The position numbers and the translations under genes were made by a program. From NCBI GenBank assembly GCA_021200075.1, contig JAJQGZ010000178.1, positions 1 through 5,522 of the forward strand: a stretch of 5,522 nucleotides of DNA. Reading direction: 5' to 3'. Positions 1 to 5,505 of the stretch are shown here, piece after piece. Within the stretch, counting starts at the first letter, position 1, and every line of letters starts with the position of its first letter. This stretch comes from Clostridiales bacterium (GTDB lineage Bacteria; Bacillota; Clostridia; Oscillospirales; Acutalibacteraceae). The notes beneath the pieces are model-generated. The model worked only from the letters and a program-made list of their open reading frames with translations, was not told the origin of the DNA and made no database searches.

Positions 1-125
1 TGTCCTCGGACATTTTGTAAACCATGTTACCATATCCGACATATTATCCGACCGCCGTATTTGAGTAAAAATAAATGTCGGAGCAATATACCCCCCAACA
101 TTTACTACAAAACCATAATAAGCAA

Positions 126-158
126 AGAGAGCCTTTGGATTTTGTCCTTAGGTTCTCT
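126..158. terminator. Imperfect hairpin terminator, probable 3' end of the ABC operon
   Basis: The left arm AGAGAGCCTTTGGA and right arm TCCTTAGGTTCTCT pair around a TTTTG loop. They form a 9-bp outer stem with one G-T wobble, a 2x2 internal mismatch and a 3-bp inner stem. On the plus strand a CTTATTTTTG tail follows; on the minus strand TTTGCTTATTAT follows. Either direction is possible. The wobble pairs better in plus-strand RNA, but the only known incoming transcript is the minus-strand ABC operon, whose last stop lies about 110 nt upstream. Confidence 0.45.
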
Positions 159-226
159 CTTATTTTTGCGTTTGTTGTAAAAAAGTGTTAAGACTTGTGC
201 ATTAACCGTTATTACTGTTAATCCCG

Positions 227-249
227 AAACTCCCGGCGGGGTTTTGTTT
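227..249 (+). terminator. GC-rich hairpin with short T tail (weak)
   Basis: AAACTCC pairs with GGGGTTT around a CGGC loop (7 bp, one G-T wobble), followed on the plus strand by TTTTGTTT. No T tract follows on the minus strand, so as a terminator it fits only transcription from the left, for which no gene is visible in the window. It may simply be a stable 3' end structure on the ABC mRNA, 19 nt past the permease stop. Confidence 0.3.
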
Positions 250-267
250 ATTCGGAATTTTAAATTC

Positions 268-1452
268 TTACAGCGGTAAGTCTCTTTTTTGGAAGCGGAT
301 TGCGCCTGCAGCATAGCAGGCGACGGCAATAACAGCCAATATAATCAGCTTGGGAACAAAGGAATCGTCAACAGCTCCCGAGCCTACAGTGCCGAGTGCA
401 TCTATATCAAACAATCCTATCAGGGATATTTTATTGAAGCTTCCCAATTCTTCAACACCCATCCCCATATTAACCATATCTTCGGAGCCGAACATACCGA
501 AGAGCGAGCACAGAAAGAACCAGACATTAAGTCCGCCGCCGAGAGCGAGGGCATACTTGCTGAGATTGAATATACAACTCGCCAAATAACAAATGCTCGC
601 CATTGCCTCCGTAAGCAAATAAAGTCCGCCGTAAAGCGCCGCATATTTTACAACATCCGTTTCGCCGACAATGAGCTGTGACGCCGCAAGCTGTGTGACG
701 AAGCCGAAGCAAATCATAATAAACGGAACCACAACCATATACACCGCCTGGGTGATAACAACTGCACTTCGCTTTGTAGGGGTTGAAAGAATGTATGCCA
801 TTGAGCCTTTATCAACACGGTCTACAATGAGCGAATTGCCGGCAAAGATGATGAACAGCAAAATCGGCAACAGGCACATTATGGTGAAATACATTCTGTT
901 AAGCATTGAGGAAGCGTCCATCTCGCTCATATTATCCACAAGGTCTGAGGAAACTCCCATCATCTCCAGCATATCGGTCATAAGGCTTTCGACATCCAAA
1001 TCATCGCCGGAAAAACAGCCCTGCACAGAGCCGAGAGCATACACATATTCAAAATTGGAAATATAAGAATCTATCCCTATTTCCGACTGTGAAAGCGTTT
1101 CTCCGACCTCGGCAAACTCCTCACTGCTGAAGCTCATATCCTCCGATTGGGCGGAAGCACTTTCAAATGCCGTATCATACAGGGTCAAATCCTCGCTGCT
1201 TGCAAAATCATCATAGCTGAGTTCAGTCCCTGCGACCTCGTTAAATGAGGCAAGCACATATAAGTAGCTGTAAAATTCAGTCTGTTCGTCGGTGTAATCC
1301 TGACTGTCCGAGCTTGAGCTGAGCACATTGCTGGCAAAGGTTGTAACAATCGTCATAAGGCACAAAATTACCGTGCAGGCGATTGCAAGCACTCTGTTTG
1401 ACCTAAGGCTCTGCCTCATTAACGGACGGGAAAATATTTTTGTAGTTTTCAT
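268..1452 (-). CDS. ABC-2 type transporter permease with large acidic extracytoplasmic domain
   Basis: Membrane subunit of an ABC exporter, 394 residues from the ATG at 1452. Hydrophobic segments lie near residues 20-44, 187-209, 229-256, 269-295, 299-319 and 366-386. The stretch between the second and third (VDRVDKGSMAYILSTPTKR) matches the cytoplasmic coupling segment seen in ABC-2 permeases. Residues 45-185, between the first two helices, form a predicted outside domain rich in Ser, Asp and Glu. It contains 32 acidic residues and no Lys, Arg, His or Pro. An ATG at 1473 would add seven residues (MRRQNDK), but a GGAGG at 1465-1469 lies inside that extension and only weak pairing precedes it, so 1452 is preferred; the spacing of 12 nt is long. 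The gene begins 4 nt after the stop of the ATPase B gene, so translation is probably coupled. The substrate cannot be read from the sequence. Drug, peptide or lipid export is typical of such operons with a TetR neighbour. Confidence 0.88.
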   Translation of the reverse strand: MKTTKIFSRPLMRQSLRSNRVLAIACTVILCLMTIVTTFASNVLSSSSDSQDYTDEQTEFYSYLYVLASFNEVAGTELSYDDFASSEDLTLYDTAFESASAQSEDMSFSSEEFAEVGETLSQSEIGIDSYISNFEYVYALGSVQGCFSGDDLDVESLMTDMLEMMGVSSDLVDNMSEMDASSMLNRMYFTIMCLLPILLFIIFAGNSLIVDRVDKGSMAYILSTPTKRSAVVITQAVYMVVVPFIMICFGFVTQLAASQLIVGETDVVKYAALYGGLYLLTEAMASICYLASCIFNLSKYALALGGGLNVWFFLCSLFGMFGSEDMVNMGMGVEELGSFNKISLIGLFDIDALGTVGSGAVDDSFVPKLIILAVIAVACYAAGAIRFQKRDLPL

Positions 1453-1456
1453 TTTA

Positions 1457-2362
1457 TCATTCTGCCTCCGCATTTTTATCTTTGTGAATGGTTTTCATAA
1501 AATAGCTTTCAAGATTGGGGTGGCTTTCCGTAAGGGAAACAACTTCAAGTCCGTCCATTGCCCTGAATACGGCGTCAACATTCTTTGCATAAGCGTCGAA
1601 TTTAACCTGCGCTTCGTTTATATCGCTATCCGGAACACGGTCGCAAAAAGTTTTTGCAGAGCTTTCGTCTACAAATTCCGCGCAATACGAACGAACCGAA
1701 CCACAGCGAAACTGCGAAAGATTTACCACGCTTTTGATTTTTCCACCGTCAATAATTGCAACACGGTCGCATACATCCTCGATTTCCTCAAAAATATGGC
1801 TCGACATAAAAACCGTTCTTCCCTTGCTTTTTTCCTCACGAATCAGCTCCAAAAAAGTTTCCCTCATAAGAGGGTCAAGTCCCGTAGTCGGCTCGTCTAA
1901 AATCAAGGTACTGCGGTTACCCATAAGTGCCGCAACTATTGCGGTTTTTTGCTTCATACCCTTGCTCATTCTTTTTAAATCCGCCGACGGATCAAGCCCG
2001 AGAAACTCAATCAAATGATTCATATACGAAAAATCACGAACGCCTAAAAACTGCGCCTGAACCCTGAAAAAATCCGTTCCCGTTTTTAAATCCGGAAAAG
2101 CGATTTCCCCCGGAATATAGCTTACGCTTTTCATCACCTCGGGAGCATTTTCCCATGGGTCCAAACCGTTTACCGCAACCGTTCCGCCGTCCGGCTTCAA
2201 AAATCCCATCATATGCCTTATTGTCGTGGTTTTGCCGGAGCCGTTAGTACCCAGATAGCCGAACGCCTCGCCCTCTTTTATATCGAGCGAAACATCGAAA
2301 ATTCCCCGACCGTGACCGTAATCCTTGGTGAGATTTTCGGCAACAATAACAGAATCGCTCAT
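1457..2362 (-). CDS. ABC transporter ATP-binding protein B (second of a tandem pair)
   Basis: Cytoplasmic ATPase subunit, 301 residues, that powers the adjacent permease. Visible motifs are Walker A GTNGSGKTT (38-46), signature MSKGM (132-136, in place of LSGGQ), Walker B LILDEP (153-158), D-loop TGLDP (160-164) and the H-loop His at 189. About 90 further residues after the nucleotide-binding domain form the variable C-terminal extension usual in BcrA/YxlF-type exporters. A GTG at 2365 could add one residue, but the ATG at 2362 is preferred: it overlaps the upstream TGA as TGATG and has GAGGGGG (2370-2376) 7 nt before it. It is clearly paralogous to the upstream ATPase. Both share LTKDYGHGRG near the N-terminus and KTTTIRH after Walker A, and both have a degenerate signature, while the C-terminal thirds have diverged. 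The pair may act as a heterodimer; this is inference. Confidence 0.93.
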   Translation of the reverse strand: MSDSVIVAENLTKDYGHGRGIFDVSLDIKEGEAFGYLGTNGSGKTTTIRHMMGFLKPDGGTVAVNGLDPWENAPEVMKSVSYIPGEIAFPDLKTGTDFFRVQAQFLGVRDFSYMNHLIEFLGLDPSADLKRMSKGMKQKTAIVAALMGNRSTLILDEPTTGLDPLMRETFLELIREEKSKGRTVFMSSHIFEEIEDVCDRVAIIDGGKIKSVVNLSQFRCGSVRSYCAEFVDESSAKTFCDRVPDSDINEAQVKFDAYAKNVDAVFRAMDGLEVVSLTESHPNLESYFMKTIHKDKNAEAE

Positions 2363-3273
2363 CACTTCGCCCCCTCAAAATCATTGTCGGTTTCATAAAA
2401 GCTCATAAAGTAATCCTCAAGCGTAAAAGGAATTTCCACAAAATCCGCAATGCGGCAGTCCTTTAGCTGAGCAATTAAATCCCCCACCTTATCGGCGGGA
2501 ATCTGCACATGCACCCTCTGCTTTTTCTCATTTTTTGAAGTGAAATTAAACGGCTTATTTGCAAAATCCCTGAACGAATCGTAATCGTAAAAAGAAATAC
2601 GGTAAATTCTGTCGTGCGTTTTTTTAAGCTCGTCGGACTTAAATTCCGAAACGATTTCGCCCCTGCGGATAATAGCAATACGCTCGCACACGGCGTCAAC
2701 CTCGTGGAATATGTGAGAGGATAAAAATATTGTTTTGCCCCTCGCCTTTTCCTCTTTTACAAAATCAACAAAAGTCTCCTGCATAACAGGGTCAAGACCC
2801 GAGGTGGGTTCGTCGAGAATGAGAATGTCGGGATCGTGCATAAAGGCGGTTACAACCGCAAGCTTTCGCTTAACGCCGAGGCTCATCTGTTTTATGCTTA
2901 TATTCGGGTCAAGCTCAAATTTGTCAAGAAGCATTTGCAAATGCTCCTCGTTTTTTATCCTGCGCATTTGCTCGGTCATACGCAAAAATGCGCTGCCGGA
3001 AAGTCCGCTCGGCAAAGTGACCTCGCCCGGGAGATAACCCACCTTGTTTTGAAGCAAAGCGCTGTCTTGCCAACTGTCCTTTTCCAAAATCGAGGTTCTG
3101 CCCGACTGCGGCTTTGAAAATCCCATAAGGTGCCTGATTGTGGTGGTTTTGCCCGCACCGTTAGGCCCCAAAAAGCCGTAACATTCGCCCTTTTCTATAT
3201 TGATATTAGCATCGAATACACCCCTGCCGTGACCGTAGTCCTTTGTGAGATGCTCCGCCTGAATTACAGACAT
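2362..3273 (-). CDS. ABC transporter ATP-binding protein A (first gene of the operon)
   Basis: Cytoplasmic ATPase subunit, 303 residues. Motifs are Walker A GPNGAGKTT (36-44), signature MSLGV (130-134), Walker B LILDEP (151-156), D-loop SGLDP (158-162) and H-loop SSH (185-187). The usual Q-loop region reads VGYLPGE, as in many exporters of this subfamily. Residues from about 210 onward form a C-terminal extension. The frame stays open up to 3354, but the added 27 residues would lie across the operon's own promoter. The ATG at 3273 has a textbook AAGGAGG 8 nt upstream and starts directly at the conserved beta strand (MSVIQAEHLTKDYG). It is the first gene of the minus-strand operon, followed by its paralogue with a one-base stop/start overlap. 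All conserved ATPase residues are present, so it should be active. Expression is probably controlled by the divergently encoded TetR protein. Confidence 0.93.
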   Translation of the reverse strand: MSVIQAEHLTKDYGHGRGVFDANINIEKGECYGFLGPNGAGKTTTIRHLMGFSKPQSGRTSILEKDSWQDSALLQNKVGYLPGEVTLPSGLSGSAFLRMTEQMRRIKNEEHLQMLLDKFELDPNISIKQMSLGVKRKLAVVTAFMHDPDILILDEPTSGLDPVMQETFVDFVKEEKARGKTIFLSSHIFHEVDAVCERIAIIRRGEIVSEFKSDELKKTHDRIYRISFYDYDSFRDFANKPFNFTSKNEKKQRVHVQIPADKVGDLIAQLKDCRIADFVEIPFTLEDYFMSFYETDNDFEGAK

Positions 3274-3281
3274 CGGCTCAA

Positions 3282-3288
3282 CCTCCTT
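3282..3288 (-). promoter_or_regulatory. Ribosome binding site AAGGAGG fixing the start of ATPase A
   Basis: A full AAGGAGG lies 8 nt before the ATG at 3273 and rules out the upstream starts of the longer frame. Its DNA overlaps by two bases the -35 box of the opposing regulator promoter at 3287-3292, so the control region is very compressed. Confidence 0.85.
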
Positions 3289-3315
3289 GACATAATTAAA
3301 CAACTGTTGTATAAT
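3287..3315 (+). promoter_or_regulatory. Consensus sigma-A promoter for the TetR gene
   Basis: TTGACA at 3287-3292 and TATAAT at 3310-3315 are separated by exactly 17 bp, so both boxes match consensus. Transcription would start near 3322, giving a leader of about 70 nt before the regulator ATG at 3392. The spacer and -10 box lie inside a near-perfect palindrome (3295-3315), which would make the promoter repressible. Confidence 0.78.
3295..3315. promoter_or_regulatory. 21-bp palindrome, candidate TetR operator
   Basis: The left arm ATTAAACAAC and right arm GTTGTATAAT flank a central T. Nine of ten arm positions are complementary; the only mismatch is A3299/A3311. TetR-family dimers bind palindromes of about this size between divergent genes. 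This one covers the spacer and -10 box of the regulator promoter. It also sits at and just after the expected start of the ABC transcript (about 3312), so one bound dimer could block both directions. Binding by this particular regulator is inference. Confidence 0.6.
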
Positions 3316-3318
3316 AAA

Positions 3319-3347
3319 AAAATAGCACATAAGAATTGCCAAGTCAA
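3319..3347 (-). promoter_or_regulatory. Probable promoter of the ABC operon
   Basis: On the minus strand TTGACT (3347-3342) is followed after 17 bp by TATTTT (3324-3319), preceded directly by TGC as in an extended -10. The start would be near 3312, with a leader of about 38 nt carrying the AAGGAGG site. The -10 lies only 3 bp from the -10 of the opposed regulator promoter, so polymerase could occupy only one promoter at a time. Confidence 0.55.
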
Positions 3348-3356
3348 CCGACAATT
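3334..3356. promoter_or_regulatory. Weaker partial palindrome over the ABC operon -35
   Basis: AATTG at 3334-3338 and CAATT at 3352-3356 form an inverted repeat, with only scattered complementarity between them. It spans the -35 box of the ABC promoter, so it could be a second protein site. Its sequence does not resemble the 3295-3315 palindrome and it may be chance in AT-rich DNA. Confidence 0.2.
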
Positions 3357-3391
3357 AAACGATAAATGTTGCACAATAAGGAGAAAAAGCG

Positions 3392-3949
3392 ATGAATAAA
3401 AATCCTGAAATTACCGACGCTACAAGGAAAAAATTAATCCTCGCATTTTGCGAATTATACAAATAAAAGCCGATTAACAAAATCACAATAAAGGAAATTA
3501 CCAATATAGCAGGATACAACCGCTCCACCTTTTACCAATACTTTTACGATGTGTATGCGTTGCTTGAATATGTTGAAAACGAAATAATTGCAATAGGTAT
3601 GGAAAGCATTTCATCAATAGACCCGATGTCAAGTGATTTCAACAAGCAGTTTGTCATCACCCTGTCAAATATTTTGGACGATCATAAATATTATTCCACA
3701 ATTTTGCTCAAAAACGGCGCAGGCTCCGACTTTTTCAGAAAAATCAAGAAAAGCATTTTGCCGTTTGCCGTTGAGCGTTTTCACATTAAACCCGATAACG
3801 CCAAGGCTCTTTTGGCTGTGGAATTTTATTTGACCGGTATGCTCGACGTAATAACGCACAGAATTAAAAATCCCGACGATATATCCCTTGACAAATTAGG
3901 CTCTTTGGTGCAGGGCATCTGGTGCGACGGCTTGCTCAAACAGCTCTAA
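3392..3949 (+). pseudogene. TetR/AcrR-family transcriptional regulator interrupted by an in-frame stop
   Basis: Read from the ATG at 3392, with AAGGAG (3378-3383) 8 nt upstream, the frame has 185 codons before the final TAA, a normal TetR length. Codon 25 (3464-3466) is TAA, giving ELYK-stop-KPINKIT. Downstream in the same frame is a classic TetR helix-turn-helix: ITIKEITNIAG (31-41), then NRSTFYQYF (43-51) and DVYALLE. After it comes a ligand-binding and dimerisation domain like the Firmicutes-type TetR C-terminal family. No frameshift or other stop is present. Codon 25 is one substitution from Glu, Gln or Lys, any of which would suit this linker. The next in-frame start is a GTG at codon 54 (3551), past the recognition helix, so restart there would give a protein without a DNA-binding domain. 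The intact protein would be expected to repress itself and the divergent ABC operon. This is either a recent loss-of-function mutation or a sequence error; the TetR identity itself is secure. Confidence 0.85.
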
Positions 3950-3966
3950 GAATAACTTTAAAATAA

Positions 3967-4002
3967 CAAAGGCTGTCTCACAAAAAGTGAAACAGCTTTT
4001 TT
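3967..4002. terminator. Rho-independent terminator between tetR and the AAA ATPase gene
   Basis: AAGGCTGTCTCAC (3969-3981) pairs with GTGAAACAGCTTT (3987-3999) around an A5 loop. The 13-pair stem has one C-A mismatch and one G-T wobble, and the plus strand continues through a T6 run. It lies 19 nt after the regulator stop. On the minus strand the stem is followed by TTTGTTATTTT, so it could also end the convergent ATPase transcript. Confidence 0.85.
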
Positions 4003-4034
4003 AATTGCAATGTATAACAATTCACGGTGCAAGG

Positions 4035-4082
4035 CAACAATCCTACTGAAAATTTTTGCATATTCCTGCAAAAATTTTCAGT
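4035..4082 (+). repeat. 48-bp palindromic repeat, copy 1 (loop TATTCC)
   Basis: A lead CAACAATCCT is followed by a perfect 16-bp inverted repeat, ACTGAAAATTTTTGCA (4045-4060) and its complement (4067-4082), around the loop TATTCC. It lies 10 bp past the stop of the AAA ATPase gene. It lacks a T tract directly after the stem on either strand, so it is not a canonical terminator, though the hairpin may protect the mRNA 3' end. It matches copy 2 at 5408-5455 over the lead and both arms, except for two substitutions and the loop, which is inverted. Confidence 0.85.
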
Positions 4083-4092
4083 GCAAAAACAA

Positions 4093-5349
4093 CTACTGCA
4101 CGCTCTCCCTGTCGAGTAGAAAATCATAAACGCTCATAACCAAAATTCCCTCTGGTGTATAGCGAGGCTTAACAACATCCTTGACAACAATTATTTTTGT
4201 AAACGAATCGCCGATATTAATTAAAGATTTTGATTCCTGCTTCATTTTATCGCTGTCGGGGATTGCAAAAGCCGACTGAATATAATATCTTTTTGAACCC
4301 TTATTGCAGACGAAATCGACCTCCGATTGTTTTCTTACCGACTTGCCGCTTTTGTCCGTTTGAGTTAATTCAACTATCTCAACATCAACATTGAAGCCCC
4401 GTGACAAAAGCTCGTTATATATAACATTTTCCATTGTATGATTTTCCTCAAGCTGTCTGAAATTAATTCTGGCATTATGCAAACCTATATCCGTAAAATA
4501 ATATTTTTGAAGAGTGTCAATATATTTTTTGCCCTTTATGTCATAGCGAACGGCTTTGCTTACAACAAACGCATCGCACAAATAATCAAGATATTTTTTT
4601 ATTGTAATTGTATTTACGCTTATTGATTTTTGCTTTTTTGATTTAAAAGTATCCGCAAGCTTTTTCGGATTTGTAAGCGAGCCGATGCCTGACGAAAGAA
4701 TGTCTATCAGTTCCTCAAATTTCTCTTTGTTTTTGATATTATGCCTGCCGATAATATCGTTAATGTATGTTTCGGCAAATAAATTTTTCAAAAATTCTAT
4801 TTTCTGCTCCGCCGTTTTCATAAGAACAACCGGAGGAAGTCCGCCGTACAGGACATATTCGCTCCAACCCTCACACTTATCCGAACCGTAAACAGACATA
4901 AATTCGGCAAATGACAACGGCTGCATATAAAGCTCATCTACACGACCCCGAAATTCAGTGATAATATCCCTTGACAGAAATTTGGCGTTACTTCCGGTTA
5001 CATAAACATCGACATTCGCAATTCTCATCAAGCCGTTTAAAACAGCTTCAAATTCGTCAAGCAGTTGTACCTCGTCAAGAAGAATATAATACATATCGTC
5101 ATCTTTTATTTCCTCTTTAATATAAGGATATAAAATCTGGGGGTCTCTGTATTTTTTGTTTTCAAAGGAATCAAACGCAATTTCTATTATATGACTTTCG
5201 TCGGTTATATTTTGAAGCAAGTAATTTTTAAAAAATGAAAAAAGCAAATATGATTTTCCGCACCGACGAATACCGGTAACAACCTTTATCAAACCGTTAT
5301 TCCGCTTCAATAAAAGTTTATTGAGATAATAATCCCTTTTTATTTCCAT
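4093..5349 (-). CDS. AAA_14/DUF4143-type ATP-binding protein, function unknown
   Basis: 418 residues, the usual length for this family of ATPases. An N-terminal P-loop domain has Walker A GIRRCGKS (26-33), Walker B YYILLDEVQ (87-95, Asp92-Glu93) and a sensor-like VTGSNA (117-122), followed by EFRGR (132-136). A middle helical, probably winged-helix region covers about 205-270. The C-terminal DUF4143 part contains ENVIYNELLSRG (307-318), SEVDFV (342-347) and RYYIQSAF (354-361). The Glu, Asp, Gln spacing resembles a PD-(D/E)XK nuclease fold, but the catalytic Lys is not seen after Gln358, so nuclease activity is doubtful. The start at 5349 has AAAGG about 11 nt upstream and its own promoter. 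It is monocistronic, convergent with the TetR gene and bracketed by two copies of a hairpin repeat. Such ATPases are common, often multicopy and strain-variable, and their role is not established. No link to the ABC operon is seen. Confidence 0.9.
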   Translation of the reverse strand: MEIKRDYYLNKLLLKRNNGLIKVVTGIRRCGKSYLLFSFFKNYLLQNITDESHIIEIAFDSFENKKYRDPQILYPYIKEEIKDDDMYYILLDEVQLLDEFEAVLNGLMRIANVDVYVTGSNAKFLSRDIITEFRGRVDELYMQPLSFAEFMSVYGSDKCEGWSEYVLYGGLPPVVLMKTAEQKIEFLKNLFAETYINDIIGRHNIKNKEKFEELIDILSSGIGSLTNPKKLADTFKSKKQKSISVNTITIKKYLDYLCDAFVVSKAVRYDIKGKKYIDTLQKYYFTDIGLHNARINFRQLEENHTMENVIYNELLSRGFNVDVEIVELTQTDKSGKSVRKQSEVDFVCNKGSKRYYIQSAFAIPDSDKMKQESKSLINIGDSFTKIIVVKDVVKPRYTPEGILVMSVYDFLLDRESVQ

Positions 5350-5382
5350 AAAATCACAAACCTTTCAAGCCGTTTTGCATTT

Positions 5383-5410
5383 AGTATAAACAAAAAAGCG
5401 AATGAGTCAA
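5383..5410 (-). promoter_or_regulatory. Probable promoter of the AAA ATPase gene
   Basis: On the minus strand TTGACT (5410-5405) and TATACT (5388-5383) are separated by 16 bp. Transcription would start near 5376, leaving a leader of about 27 nt before the ATG at 5349. The first three bases of the -35 box (TTG) belong to repeat copy 2, which begins at 5408. Confidence 0.6.
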
Positions 5411-5455
5411 CAATCCTATTGAAAATTTTTGCAGGAATATTCAAAAATTTTCAGT
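5408..5455 (+). repeat. 48-bp palindromic repeat, copy 2 (loop GGAATA)
   Basis: It has the same lead (CAACAATCCTA) and arms as copy 1 at 4035-4082 and the same total length. Differences are C to T at 5419, G to T at 5441, and a loop reading GGAATA, the exact reverse complement of the TATTCC loop of copy 1. The stem here is 14 pairs including one T-G wobble (5418-5431 with 5442-5455). It lies just upstream of the AAA ATPase promoter. Confidence 0.85.
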
Positions 5456-5470
5456 GGAGCGGATGAAAAC

Positions 5471-5505
5471 AAAAACCGCCGGGGATTTCCCTGACGGTTT
5501 TTTTT
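5471..5505. terminator. Strong hairpin terminator near the right edge
   Basis: AAAAACCG (5471-5478) pairs with CGGTTTTT (5495-5502). Beyond one C-A mismatch, CGGGG pairs with CCCTG (one wobble) around the loop ATTT. The plus strand ends in T8 and the minus strand continues TTTTTGTTTT, so it could work either way. No plus-strand gene lies between 5350 and 5470, so it most likely ends a minus-strand gene beyond the window. Confidence 0.7.

Larger units (their letters stand above)
1..267. other. Intergenic region downstream of the ABC operon, no supported gene
   Basis: No open frame here has a start, ribosome binding site and protein pattern that look real. The one 74-residue minus-strand frame across 105-329 runs out of phase through the permease 3' end and is a shadow. 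The region holds two hairpins (126-158 and 227-249, listed separately), a C6 run at 92-97, and several copies of a TGTCGGA/TCCGACA word between 6 and 82. On the minus strand an ATG at 25-23 opens a frame (MVYKMSED) that leaves the window, but no good Shine-Dalgarno precedes it, so it is not called. Confidence 0.6.

Noticed and set aside
1..25. Start of a minus-strand gene (MVYKMSED) running off the left edge
   Set aside because: Only eight codons are visible, with no clear Shine-Dalgarno and no promoter at a suitable distance. A TTTACT/TAATAT pair upstream would leave a leader of only about 9 nt.
130..136. Reading the degenerate ABC signatures (MSLGV, MSKGM) as loss of function (positions given here are residue numbers, not bases)
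   Set aside because: Such replacements of LSGGQ are common in BcrA/YxlF-like exporter ATPases, and every catalytic motif is intact in both proteins.
201..222. ATTAAC/GTTAAT inverted repeat as an operator or terminator
   Set aside because: Only 6 bp of AT-rich stem with a 10-nt loop and no T tract; likely chance.
671..1066. 131-residue plus-strand open frame
   Set aside because: It is fully antisense to the permease gene, with no recognisable domain; its length follows from the codon bias of the opposite strand.
1328..1900. 190-residue plus-strand open frame
   Set aside because: It lies antisense to the ATPase B and permease genes, has low-complexity basic composition and no ribosome site; it is a shadow of the real genes.
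3274..3354. N-terminal 27-residue extension of ATPase A
   Set aside because: It would translate the promoter and operator region, has no ribosome site, and the ATG at 3273 has AAGGAGG at ideal spacing and matches the family start.
3551..3949. A free-standing 132-residue gene starting at GTG 3551
   Set aside because: It is in the same frame as the upstream TetR N-terminus and begins inside the conserved DVYALLE segment after the helix-turn-helix. It is the tail of the interrupted regulator, and no ribosome site precedes the GTG.
4035..5455. The ATPase gene as an insertion sequence
   Set aside because: The protein is an ATP-binding protein without transposase motifs, and the flanking repeats are hairpins in direct orientation, not terminal inverted repeats with target duplications. 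A cassette remains possible.
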